64,000 bases of DNA from Selenomonas dianae (GCF_030644225.1 NZ_CP128650.1:1974001-2038000), one strand, 5' to 3'. Shown: positions 24,499 through 33,002, counted from the first letter of the stretch. The notes: generated from the letters alone by a model not told the origin. Made by a program: numbers and translations.

Positions 24499-25068
24499 AT
24501 GAGGAAATGGGCGGTCATCTATTCATCCACCACGGGCAACACAAAGGCAATCGCCGAGGAGATTGCGGGCGCTTCGGGCGGCGAGCTCTTCCGCGTGCAG
24601 GACGCGCCGACAGATCTCTCCGCGTACGATGTCGTCGCGCTCGGCTACTGGCTGCGGCGCGGCGGCCCCGACGATCTCATGAAGGCATACCTGCCCAAGG
24701 TCAACGATGCGTGCGTCATCCTCTTCCAGACGCACGGCGCAGATGTCGGCTCCGAGCACGCCGTCACTTCCTTTGCACGCGCCGCCTATCTGCTCGGTGC
24801 GGACTGCGAAATCCTCGGCACGTTCTCCGCGCAGGGAAAACTCGCCCCCGCGCTCATCGCCCGCCGCAAGAAATCACAGCCCGACGACACGCACAACAGC
24901 CCCGAGGCGCAGGAGCGTTGGGTACGCGCCGCCGAGCACCCGAACGAGGAGGATCGCGCCGCCGCGCGTGCATTCGTAGAGAAGATGGAGCACAAACTCG
25001 ACCTCCTCGACAAATTCCGCCGCGCACAGGAGGAAAAGAAACACGCCCGTGCCGGCATTCCTCGATAA
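24499..25068 (+). CDS. Flavodoxin family protein
   Basis: A 189-residue protein. Residues 7-14 (YSSTTGNT) form the FMN phosphate loop, and GYWLRRGGPDD and FQTHGADVGSEHA match the later FMN-binding loops. A charged tail of about 50 residues follows the flavodoxin fold. The role is one- or two-electron transfer in the cytoplasm, partner unknown. AAAGGAG precedes the start. Next in the run are a YgbA-like gene and asparaginase. Confidence 0.9.
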   Translation: MRKWAVIYSSTTGNTKAIAEEIAGASGGELFRVQDAPTDLSAYDVVALGYWLRRGGPDDLMKAYLPKVNDACVILFQTHGADVGSEHAVTSFARAAYLLGADCEILGTFSAQGKLAPALIARRKKSQPDDTHNSPEAQERWVRAAEHPNEEDRAAARAFVEKMEHKLDLLDKFRRAQEEKKHARAGIPR

Positions 25069-25094
25069 TTTCAAAAAACGAAAGATTTGTCGAT

Positions 25095-25457
25095 ATGAAC
25101 ACCGAAAAGAAACGAACCCTCGAAGCCGACGTGATGGCGGAGATGATCGCCCTCTACTGCCGAGGTCATGGACACGCACACCGCACGGCGGAGGCGGACG
25201 GCGCGCCCACACTGTGCCCCGACTGCCGCCGCCTCCTCGACTACGCACGCGAGCGCATCATCCGCTGTCCGCGCATGGACGTGAAATCTTTCTGCTCTGC
25301 GTGCCCCGTCCACTGCTACAGCCGCGCTATGCGCGAGCGCGTCCGTGCCGTCATGCGTTGGAGCGGGCCTCGTATGCTCCTCCATCGCCCCATCATGACC
25401 CTCCGGCATATGTGGATCGATCTAAGGAGTCGCGAAAAGAAAGGTCAGCATACATGA
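25095..25457 (+). CDS. Nitrous-oxide-stimulated promoter (YgbA) family protein
   Basis: A 120-residue protein with the family layout: EMIALYCRGHGHA, then the cysteine pairs CPDC and CPRMDVKSFCSACPVHCY, and the closing RVRAVMRWSGPRMLLHRPIMTLRHM. Cysteines are arranged as a probable metal or iron-sulfur site. In other bacteria ygbA responds to nitric oxide; the biochemical role is unknown. No good ribosome site is visible, so translation may be coupled to the flavodoxin gene 26 bases before. Its stop overlaps the asparaginase start in ATGA. Confidence 0.85.
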   Translation: MNTEKKRTLEADVMAEMIALYCRGHGHAHRTAEADGAPTLCPDCRRLLDYARERIIRCPRMDVKSFCSACPVHCYSRAMRERVRAVMRWSGPRMLLHRPIMTLRHMWIDLRSREKKGQHT

Positions 25458-26386
25458 AGAACATCCTCCTCATCGCCACGGGCGGCACAATCGCTGCACG
25501 CGAAACGGAGCACGGACTGCGCCCCGCCCTCACCGCCGAAGATATGCGTACGGCAATCGGTGCGACAGGCAGCACAATCGCGGTCGTCGATCTCCTCTCG
25601 CTCGACTCCACAAACATCGCCCCATGCCACTGGCAGATGATCGCGCGCAAAGTTGCAGACTGCCGCACGGACTACGACGGCTTTATCATCACCCACGGCA
25701 CGGACACGATGGCATATACCGCCGCCGCACTCTACTATATGCTTGAGCACATCGACCGTCCCGTTGTCCTCACAGGTTCGCAGCGTCCGCTCGGCAGGGA
25801 CGGCTCGGATGCGGAGGGGAATCTGCGCCTCGCATACGAGGCGGCGTGCAGCGGCTTCGCAGGGGTCTGCCTCGCATTCGGCGGACGGCTCATCCACGGC
25901 AATGCGGCGAAGAAGATACATTCGCTGGCGGACGATGCCTTTCGCAGCATCGGGCGCACGGAGATCGACCTCACCGCCCCTGTCGCACTGACCGCCCCCT
26001 TTCGCCTGCATGACGCACTCGACACGCGCGTCGCCGTCCTGCGGCTCTACCCCGGCATGAATCCCGTCGCCGTTGACGCGCACATCGCTGCGGGCTATCG
26101 CGGCATCATCCTGGAGGGCTATGGGCTCGGCAGCGTCCCCGGCGACGATGCCGAGGAGAGCTTTCTCCCCACGCTCGACCGCGCACGGACACGTGCCTGC
26201 ACCATCGTCCTCACAACGCAGTGCATCTATGACGGCGCAGACATCACGCGCTACGAGGTCGGCGTACGCGCCGCCGAGCTCGGCGCACTCTCGGGCGGCA
26301 CACTCCCCATCGAGGCACTTTATCCCCTCCTCATGCAGCGTCTTGCAGAAACCCCCGAGGGGGAGACGGTAAAAACACTTCTTTAG
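25454..26386 (+). CDS. L-asparaginase (type I-like)
   Basis: A 310-residue protein. The first catalytic threonine T12 is in IATGGTIAA, and the second triad is T83-D84 in ITHGTDTMAYTAAAL. VLTGSQRPLGRDGSDAEGNL is also typical. It hydrolyses asparagine to aspartate and ammonia in the cytoplasm (no signal peptide). The start is ATG at 25454 with ATGA overlap to the YgbA-like gene. The frame is open upstream, but that region is the shadow of the earlier gene. Confidence 0.93.
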   Translation: MKNILLIATGGTIAARETEHGLRPALTAEDMRTAIGATGSTIAVVDLLSLDSTNIAPCHWQMIARKVADCRTDYDGFIITHGTDTMAYTAAALYYMLEHIDRPVVLTGSQRPLGRDGSDAEGNLRLAYEAACSGFAGVCLAFGGRLIHGNAAKKIHSLADDAFRSIGRTEIDLTAPVALTAPFRLHDALDTRVAVLRLYPGMNPVAVDAHIAAGYRGIILEGYGLGSVPGDDAEESFLPTLDRARTRACTIVLTTQCIYDGADITRYEVGVRAAELGALSGGTLPIEALYPLLMQRLAETPEGETVKTLL

Positions 26387-26414
26387 GAAATCGCTGATAT
26401 TGAGGTGAAATCAT

Positions 26415-26783
26415 ATGCAGCCCATTGCCCACATTACCCAAGAGATCATTGATTTACTGGGACTCCCGTGCCAAGGCAACACGCCGATCTATCTGGGGCA
26501 AACAAACAGAGCACATATGCAGTCAAGGCACCCACAAGACTATCAGAAGTATCAAGAGTACATAGGTCTAATCCTAACTGAGCCCGAGTACGTTGGCGTA
26601 AACCCGAGCGATCAATCAATTGAATATGTTCGCGCGTTTCAGATTGATGCACACGAGTATGTAAAGGTCGCTGTTCGGGTATCTCTCTCGGGAAGGTACT
26701 ATGCACGGACGCTCTATGTATTGAATCCCAATCGGGTTCATAACTTTATCCAACGAGGCACATTAAAACGTTTGACAGTATAA
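26415..26783 (+). CDS. PBECR-like nuclease-fold small protein
   Basis: A 122-residue protein of lower GC than its neighbours, with codon use unlike them. It reads HITQEIIDLLGLP, then PIYLGQTNRAHMQSRHPQDYQKY, then YVKVAVRVSLSGRYYARTLYVLNPNRVHNFIQRGTLKRL. The H-M-x-S-R-H-P and the C-terminal strands match my recollection of PBECR3 proteins (phage barnase-EndoU-ColicinE5/D-RelE-like nucleases), known from polyvalent phage proteins. It has a GAGGTGA ribosome site. The end overlaps a promoter for the next transcript. It is possibly a horizontally gained RNase or toxin without an adjacent immunity gene. Confidence 0.6.
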   Translation: MQPIAHITQEIIDLLGLPCQGNTPIYLGQTNRAHMQSRHPQDYQKYQEYIGLILTEPEYVGVNPSDQSIEYVRAFQIDAHEYVKVAVRVSLSGRYYARTLYVLNPNRVHNFIQRGTLKRLTV

Positions 26784-26800
26784 GCAAAAACCTTTATACT
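26772..26800 (+). promoter_or_regulatory. Consensus sigma-70 promoter
   Basis: TTGACA (26772-26777), 17-base spacer, TATACT (26795-26800). It lies across the 3' end of the PBECR-like gene and should start transcription near 26807, just before the structured leader. Confidence 0.85.
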
Positions 26801-26806
26801 GTAACC

Positions 26807-26941
26807 AAGAAATGAGGATCAGAGGACGGAACGGGCAGCCGTCGCCAGATGGTCGAATGACCTGAATCGGAGATGCAGGAATGTCACCCTGCCTATTCTC
26901 AGGACAGGAAGTGGGGCTACAGCGATGTAGCTCCATTTTTA
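26807..26941 (+). ncRNA. Structured leader with intrinsic terminator, candidate riboswitch
   Basis: The leader of the TrmO-like gene. A closing stem (26813-26819 with 26895-26901) encloses three hairpins: GACGG/CCGTC, GGTC/GACC with a GAAT loop, and GCAGG/CCTGC. After this four-way junction comes a terminator: a 10-bp stem (26912-26921 with 26926-26935), GCGA loop and a T-run to 26941. The gene starts 26 bases later. This is the layout of a transcription-attenuating riboswitch. I do not recognise the aptamer; it does not fit SAM-I, TPP, cobalamin, FMN or c-di-GMP consensus sequences that I know. Confidence 0.65.
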
Positions 26942-26966
26942 TTCTCTCTTAAAAAAGGAGTACATC

Positions 26967-27368
26967 ATGCAGCTACAAGAAATCGGCGTCGTTCACAACG
27001 CCTACAAAAATCTCACGGACATCCCTCGGCAGGGACGCATGAGCGAGGAGATCTCGGAGATCGAGATCCATCCCACATTCGCGGACGGCCTCTTAAAGAT
27101 CGAACAGAACCAATACCTCATCGTCCTCTACTGGGCGCATCTGGCGAAGCGAGACATCCTCAAGACCATCCCGCCCGCCGCCAAGGAGCTCCACGGGGTC
27201 TTTGCCAGCCGCTCCCCCGGCCGTCCGAATCCGCTGTCCCTCTGCATCGTCGAACTGATCGAGCGCAGCGGCAGCACCCTCCGCGTGAGGGGACTGGATG
27301 CCCTCTCGGGCAGTGCCGTCATTGACATCAAGCCCTATACGCAGATGGATGTTATATCGTTATCATAA
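26967..27368 (+). CDS. TrmO/YaeB-like SAM-binding protein
   Basis: A 133-residue protein with the family motifs IEIHPTFADGLLKIEQ, YLIVLYWAHLAKRD, GVFASRSPGRPNPLSL and VRGLDALSGSAVIDIKPY. TrmO methylates the t6A37 base of tRNA using SAM through a small beta-barrel. This version lacks the C-terminal extension of E. coli TrmO (about 235 residues) and is like the short archaeal/clostridial forms, some of which sit near molybdenum cofactor genes. AAAGGAG precedes the ATG. It appears to be controlled by the leader upstream. Confidence 0.87.
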   Translation: MQLQEIGVVHNAYKNLTDIPRQGRMSEEISEIEIHPTFADGLLKIEQNQYLIVLYWAHLAKRDILKTIPPAAKELHGVFASRSPGRPNPLSLCIVELIERSGSTLRVRGLDALSGSAVIDIKPYTQMDVISLS

Positions 27369-27382
27369 AAATCATATATGGT

Positions 27383-27414
27383 AAACGCCCCGTTTTTTAC
27401 GAAACGGGGCGTTT
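27383..27414. terminator. Bidirectional terminator after the TrmO-like gene
   Basis: A 10-bp core stem (27383-27392 with 27405-27414), extendable by A-T pairs, followed by ATTTTT. It lies 14 bases after the stop. Confidence 0.93.
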
Positions 27415-27483
27415 ATTTTTGATATGAAGTTCATTTTGCCTGCTTCATCAGAAAAGAAAATTCAAAAATTATTTTTTAGGTAC

Positions 27484-27512
27484 TTGTAATGAATCCCATT
27501 CACCATTATAAT
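27484..27512 (+). promoter_or_regulatory. Receptor promoter with inverted-repeat operator
   Basis: TTGTAA (27484-27489), 17-base spacer, TATAAT (27507-27512). The spacer begins with the perfect inverted repeat TGAAT-N3-ATTCA (27490-27502), the same as in the pflB promoter. The transcript would have a leader of about 130 bases. This leader contains a hairpin GTTCCGAT/ATCGGAAC near 27604-27622. Confidence 0.78.
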
Positions 27513-27650
27513 ACTCATGCGCAAATTAAACTCGATTATCTTTTTCATTTAGCACGATGCGATCAAAAGATTTTCATGAATATATTTGCGGTCACATGAC
27601 AGAGTTCCGATGGATCGGAACAGGTTTGTTTCTGTACGAAGGAGGATCAC

Positions 27651-30600
27651 ATGGTTCGGAAAAAGAGTCAGCGCTCCCTGCGCCTGCTCTCTTACGCAAT
27701 CTCGGCATGGCTCGCCCTGCCCGCCTATACCGCATGGGCGGACGATGGTACACAGGGGGGGGGCAGTGTTTCTACTGCTGACATTCACGTTGAGGTGGAT
27801 GCCGCGCAGGAAGAGGCGAAGATGGAGTCCCAGCAAAAGACCATCATCACCAAGGAGGACATCGAGAAGAAACAGGCGAAGTCCGTCGAGGACATCATCT
27901 TCAGCGAGACGGGTGTCTCGCGCACAGTGGATGCGATGGGCCGCGTCGGTGTTTCGATTCGTGGCGCAGAGCCGCGTCACACGCTGATCCTCGTGGACGG
28001 GCAGCCCGTGCTTGGTGATCTTGCAAAGTATTCAGGCGCAGCAGACGAGGTTATGCGCCTCGGTACGGAGAACGTCGAGCGCATCGAGATCATCCAGGGA
28101 GCGGCAAGCTCGAAGTTCGGCTCGGATGCGATCGGCGGGGTCGTCAACATCATCACAAAGAAGGCGACGAAGGAGCCGGGGCTTCAGTTCAACTGGGAGG
28201 GGCTGAAGACCGAGAACGACGACGGTCTGCCGTTCTCGAACTTCTTCCTGCGTGCGGACTCGGGGCAGATGGGCAAGTTCCGTGTCGGACTCTCGGGCAG
28301 CAAGCGCGAGATCATGCCCGTATACGCGAGTGTCGCACGGCGGAAAAGCGGACTGAGCTTCGACTATGGAACACGCAATTTCAAACCGAACGCCCTGCGC
28401 TACTATGGCGATACGGCGAACGTTGGTCTTGTCGGAACATACGAGCCGGACACGCGGAACACATTTGAGTTCCGCCTCGATCACTATGCCGAGGATCTCA
28501 TCCGCGATGTCAAGCACTCGGACTCCGACCTCGAACCGCAGCAGCATTTCAAGCGGCAGGCGAACCGCAACGCCTATAACATCGGGTGGAGCGGCTACAA
28601 CAATGTGAGCGACTGGACGGTCGAACTGAACTCCACAAATATCAAAGAAAACGATGTGTCCCTCATCAACTATGAAGGACATAGCGCCTACGAGGGCAAA
28701 AACGAACTGCGCTACGTGGACAATGTCGAGCACAAACAGACGGATTTCAAAGCGTCGATGAATACCCAGCTGAGTGACAAGCATCTGCTCAGCTTTGGTT
28801 TTGGCATTACAAACGAGTCCGGTGAGGGCAGCCGTCTCAAAAGCTCCCCGAATACAACGACGCGGCACATCGATCCGTGGGACTACGACAAGAGTCTGCT
28901 CGTGGACAAACAGGATCGCCTGTCCCGTGGGGAAGACGACAAAAACTATGTGTGGTCGCACATCCATGACTATGCGTGGAAAACGGGAAGTTCCCGCATA
29001 CCGGAATGGGATAAGGAACGTGAATACTATAATTTTGGAGATGCAGGAAGCATCAATCCGAAGATCACCTACGAGGATTTTACAAAGTACCAGTTCCAAA
29101 ACGGTATGCTCGATTATCAGATGAATTATGAAACATTCGAATATGAACTCCATGTGGGAACGCACAATATTCACAGCATTGCGCGGGCGAATCTAAAGGC
29201 TGACTACGACGACTTTAAGAGCAAACTTGAGAACGAGTACAAACTGCGGCATGGCGGGACAAGCTATCCGGGCGGCAACATTGTCGGCGATTATTTCAAA
29301 AAGGGCATTGAGCGCGCCGATAAGAACGACCAATATACGCCAACGCTGAACGGAAAGATGTTCCTCGAAGAATATTGGGAGCGCGACCAGCGCATTACCG
29401 TTGGCAGCGGCACGATCAACAAGCAGAATTTCTTCGTCGGCGATACATGGCAGATCTCGAAGAATACGATGCTCTTCCCCATTCTGCGCGTCGATCACAG
29501 CAACCTCTTCGGCACGAATCTCTCCGGCAGCATCGGCATGACGCACAACGTCGGCGGCAATTCGCATCTCCGCTTCAAGACGAACGTCGGCACGAGCTAC
29601 GCAGAGCCGGGCATGGGCGAGCTCTGGTACAACTGGGAAATGTACGGCAGCAATCCCGTCGGCATCGGCGAGGCAAAGATGGGCTGGTGGTGGGCAGGCA
29701 ATCCCAATCTAAGACCCGAAAAGTCCGTCAATCTCGATATGAGCGTCGAGGGAGAGACGAAGAATACCTATGCACGCGTCGGCATCTTCCACAACCGCAT
29801 CCGCGACTACATGACTGTCTACTATACGGGCAAGGTCATAGACTTTGCACCGCAGCTAAAAGATGAGGACAAGTGGATGCGTGCCCCCGATCTGATCTAC
29901 AGCTTCAAGAACATCGGACGCGCAGAGATCACGGGGCTTGAGGCAGAGGTGCGGCAGAAGATCGGGCCGCACTGGAACGCACGGCTCGGCTACACCTATC
30001 TCCACGCACTCAACAAGAGCGACCCGCTCATGCCGAATCGCCTGCTCGACCGCCCGACACACAAGATCGACATCGGCATCTCCTATGAGGACAAGAAAAC
30101 GGGCTGGTTCGCACAGCTCTGGGGGGACTACTACGTCCGTATGCTCGACAGCAACACCCTTGCAAACGGTGCGAACTACTGGACGGACTATCTGGACGGC
30201 TCACTCGCGGTGAACAAGAAGCAGGAGTATCAGGAAAAGACCTTCGGCATCTGGAACTTCATGGTGCAGAAAAAACTCAGCGAAGACGCCATGGTCTACG
30301 TCGGCGTGAACAACATCTTCAACCACCGCGACGACGATCGCGCAACGCAGGAACGCGTCTACCGCATCGGCGCAAACTTCAAGTTCGACACGTCAGGTCC
30401 CAAAAAGAGCCTCCTCACGAACGGCGCAACGGAGATGGGCGAGCAGGAAGCGGCGCTTCTCAGCAAATTCATCATGCGCCCGTTCGACGAGAGCAAGGCG
30501 ATGGGAGTCTCCCTCATCGGCGACTATCAGTGGCGTTGGACGGCGCACGGCGGCACGAACAGACCGCAGTCCACCTATACGATGGATTCCTCCGTCAGTG

Positions 30601-32669
30601 CGGCAGCTGTACGCAATATGCATGATGCGGATGAGCACGGCTTTGAGCAGCGTCTGCGCGTCGGCGCGGATGCACGTGTCGGCGAGAATACGAATGTCCG
30701 CATCCTCGGCAGTCTCTCCGGCACACAGGGCATCGACCCCGCGCACAGTCAGCCGGACAGCAAGGGGCTCGGCAAGGCACGCCTTGAACAGGCTGACGTG
30801 ACACAGCGTATGAAGAAATGGGATCTCTCCCTCGGACGTCTCACGGAGCCGATGGGCGTCACGGGCTACTGGTTCGGGCGCGAGTACGACGGCGTACGCG
30901 GCGTCTATACCGGTAAGAGCTCACAGGTGCGTCTCGGTTTTGGTACGTTCAAACAATCGACCGGTGTCGCGGACACGGCATATACACATCTCAAATACGG
31001 AACCTTCTACCGTCCGCCGACAGCTGCGGAGTTCCTTGGCATTAACAAGGATGTAACAGATCCCTATGACTTGGATCAGACGACGGCACAGGGCAACGAC
31101 GACTACGCCAAAGCCAAGGCAGAAAATGATGAGGCAAAGACCAAAAACCTCTCGTTCTACCAACAGCTCAAAGAGGTTGCCGACGATCCCAGTCTGACCG
31201 ACGCACAAAAGCTGGAGAAAGGACTTGACATCCTCAGACGTATGCACAAAATTGTCAAGACGGCTTACGGGGCAGATCTGAATAAGGAGACCTTTACGCT
31301 GACACCGAGTAAGGGCATCACCACAATCTATGAGGTGGAGGATAATTTCGGCAACAAAAAATATGTAAAACTCATTGGCTCAGACGACCAAGAGCTGAAC
31401 AGTTCGCTTGCACAGGTCAACGCGCACGATCCCGCAGAGAACGCCAGAATCCAGCAGTTAAAGGAAGAAGTCAAAAAAGATCTTACATTCTCCCTAGGCG
31501 ACGCCTCCTCACTGCGCTCTGACAGCTCCTATCTCACCGCAATGGGAGAATCCCATCTGAGCGGAGCCTATACGAAAGTTGCAGAGGCGTGGGCAAGATA
31601 CCAGTTGGATCAGCTGAAACATGACGGCGCGGCAATTGGCGATGATGGTTATGGGGGCAAAACGTGGACACAGTCCGGCGATACATGGACAAGACACGCC
31701 GATTCTTCGCCCGCAGCAAACTATCACTTTAACCGTATTGTTTCCATCGTCAAAAAAGAGCCCGGCTACCCGGTCACATACAAGAATGCGTCGAATCTCG
31801 TACAGAACACCTACGAGACCAACTATACGAACATCGACGCGAACGTTGAAAGCTCTCAACGGCTAAAGCTGAGCACCGTTGCCGGCGCATATTGGGCGGC
31901 ACTGCAAAAGGTGGTCGAAAATGCAGAGTCCGGCAACAAGCAGCCGCGTTCTTCCCTTGGCGATATTGTCGGCAACCTCATCAAAACAGAGGGGAAAATT
32001 CTTGAGAAGGACAATATCCCGCCGATCGACAAGGCACTCTTCATCCAGTACCGCAAGCAGCTGCGCCCCGATCTCGGCGTGACGGCGTGGTATCTGCGCT
32101 CCATCGGCGACAAAAACTACACGACGTGCATAGCAAACGGCAGGGGCAATGACACGCATACCTTCCGTCAGCTTGCAAACGTCTTTGCTCTTGGCGCACA
32201 GTGGCAGGTAGGGCGGAAAACAACTGCTTCCTTCGACTACGGCTACAACTTCACGCGCTTCGGCAAGTACATGAACGGCGTAACGATGTACGACCACCCT
32301 GCACGTACCGACATCTTCACCCCGAAGGGACGCAGCATGGGCAGCGCACCAAAGTTCTGGACGGTTCGCCTCGACATCGGACGCGCGGACACGGACATCG
32401 CCGGAACGTGGAACGCATTCGTGGACTACAAGCACTTCGAGCACGGCTCGTTCTTCGGCGGCAACGGCACGGGCTATCTCCCCGACCGCTACCTCGACGG
32501 CATCCAGAGCTTTACGATCGGCGGCGGCTACGTCCCCGCGGAGAACTGGCTCGTCGAGCTGTTCTACACCTTCGACGCGAAGGGCACGAACCGCCGCGAC
32601 ACACTCCACGGCTCAGAGAAGTTCAAGCTCGGAAACTATACGCGTGCGCAGGTGACCTACCGGTTCTAA
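27651..32669 (+). CDS. TonB-dependent receptor fused to a second outer-membrane barrel
   Basis: A 1672-residue protein. There is a signal peptide at about 1-30. The plug domain (about 50-165) has IIITKEDIEKKQAKSVEDII-like sequence and GAASSKFGSDAIGGVVNIITKK. A TonB-receptor barrel follows and closes near residue 913 with YVGVNNIFNHRDDD ... RVYRIGANFKF. A second region of about 750 residues follows: strands such as GVSLIGDYQWRWTAHGG, porin-like repeats, and a helical charged insert near 1135-1200. It ends NYTRAQVTYRF, another aromatic C-terminal strand. Ordinary receptors have 650-1000 residues. The first part should import an iron or cofactor chelate; the job of the second is unknown. Confidence 0.88.
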   Translation: MVRKKSQRSLRLLSYAISAWLALPAYTAWADDGTQGGGSVSTADIHVEVDAAQEEAKMESQQKTIITKEDIEKKQAKSVEDIIFSETGVSRTVDAMGRVGVSIRGAEPRHTLILVDGQPVLGDLAKYSGAADEVMRLGTENVERIEIIQGAASSKFGSDAIGGVVNIITKKATKEPGLQFNWEGLKTENDDGLPFSNFFLRADSGQMGKFRVGLSGSKREIMPVYASVARRKSGLSFDYGTRNFKPNALRYYGDTANVGLVGTYEPDTRNTFEFRLDHYAEDLIRDVKHSDSDLEPQQHFKRQANRNAYNIGWSGYNNVSDWTVELNSTNIKENDVSLINYEGHSAYEGKNELRYVDNVEHKQTDFKASMNTQLSDKHLLSFGFGITNESGEGSRLKSSPNTTTRHIDPWDYDKSLLVDKQDRLSRGEDDKNYVWSHIHDYAWKTGSSRIPEWDKEREYYNFGDAGSINPKITYEDFTKYQFQNGMLDYQMNYETFEYELHVGTHNIHSIARANLKADYDDFKSKLENEYKLRHGGTSYPGGNIVGDYFKKGIERADKNDQYTPTLNGKMFLEEYWERDQRITVGSGTINKQNFFVGDTWQISKNTMLFPILRVDHSNLFGTNLSGSIGMTHNVGGNSHLRFKTNVGTSYAEPGMGELWYNWEMYGSNPVGIGEAKMGWWWAGNPNLRPEKSVNLDMSVEGETKNTYARVGIFHNRIRDYMTVYYTGKVIDFAPQLKDEDKWMRAPDLIYSFKNIGRAEITGLEAEVRQKIGPHWNARLGYTYLHALNKSDPLMPNRLLDRPTHKIDIGISYEDKKTGWFAQLWGDYYVRMLDSNTLANGANYWTDYLDGSLAVNKKQEYQEKTFGIWNFMVQKKLSEDAMVYVGVNNIFNHRDDDRATQERVYRIGANFKFDTSGPKKSLLTNGATEMGEQEAALLSKFIMRPFDESKAMGVSLIGDYQWRWTAHGGTNRPQSTYTMDSSVSAAAVRNMHDADEHGFEQRLRVGADARVGENTNVRILGSLSGTQGIDPAHSQPDSKGLGKARLEQADVTQRMKKWDLSLGRLTEPMGVTGYWFGREYDGVRGVYTGKSSQVRLGFGTFKQSTGVADTAYTHLKYGTFYRPPTAAEFLGINKDVTDPYDLDQTTAQGNDDYAKAKAENDEAKTKNLSFYQQLKEVADDPSLTDAQKLEKGLDILRRMHKIVKTAYGADLNKETFTLTPSKGITTIYEVEDNFGNKKYVKLIGSDDQELNSSLAQVNAHDPAENARIQQLKEEVKKDLTFSLGDASSLRSDSSYLTAMGESHLSGAYTKVAEAWARYQLDQLKHDGAAIGDDGYGGKTWTQSGDTWTRHADSSPAANYHFNRIVSIVKKEPGYPVTYKNASNLVQNTYETNYTNIDANVESSQRLKLSTVAGAYWAALQKVVENAESGNKQPRSSLGDIVGNLIKTEGKILEKDNIPPIDKALFIQYRKQLRPDLGVTAWYLRSIGDKNYTTCIANGRGNDTHTFRQLANVFALGAQWQVGRKTTASFDYGYNFTRFGKYMNGVTMYDHPARTDIFTPKGRSMGSAPKFWTVRLDIGRADTDIAGTWNAFVDYKHFEHGSFFGGNGTGYLPDRYLDGIQSFTIGGGYVPAENWLVELFYTFDAKGTNRRDTLHGSEKFKLGNYTRAQVTYRF

Positions 32670-32710
32670 GAAAAATTTTCCGCACTCCACATTTCGCTGA
32701 AAATTTTTCT
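32669..32710 (+). terminator. Terminator of the receptor gene
   Basis: A 12-bp stem (32669-32680 with 32699-32710) that includes A and T runs. It starts at the last base of the receptor stop codon. Confidence 0.85.
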
Positions 32711-32720
32711 CAAACGCCTA

Positions 32721-32852
32721 TTGATTTTCACTCTCAGATGTGCTATATTTTATTCAGGCTTTCGTTAGGGAATGTCCTCGGATGTTTCCAAAGCTCTCCT
32801 AAAATATAATACACAGCAAAGATAGTCCACAGTGGAGTGTGGGCTATTTTTG
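32721..32852 (+). ncRNA. Candidate small RNA between receptor and reductase genes
   Basis: A promoter, TTGATT (32721-32726), 17-base spacer, TATATT (32744-32749), is followed by about 95 bases with no reading frame. It ends in a terminator: stem 32822-32831 with 32838-32847, then a T-run to 32851. A transcript of about 95 nucleotides from near 32756 is predicted. No family is recognised. Confidence 0.5.
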
Positions 32853-33002
32853 TGCTTTATTTCATAGTTTTTATCCATAAACATCTAAAATTACTTGACA
32901 GACGTGTTATAATAAATCAAAAGGTCAATATAACTGCAAAACCTTCCGACAGATATGTATTTTCGCCCGTTCCGCAAGGGAGGGGCAAAAGGAGATGAGT
33001 CC

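Noticed and set aside
26811-26940. tRNA-like folding in the leader
   Set aside because: There is a four-way junction, but no T-loop GTTCGA consensus, no CCA-type acceptor end and no anticodon arm geometry.
26807-26941. Molybdenum cofactor riboswitch
   Set aside because: Suggested only by the TrmO-like gene context. I could not match the sequence to a remembered Moco consensus, so the leader is left unassigned.
27490-27502. Fur box
   Set aside because: The repeat TGAAT-N3-ATTCA is too short and lacks the GATAAT hexamer pattern. Sharing with pflB argues for another regulator, though Fur cannot be ruled out.
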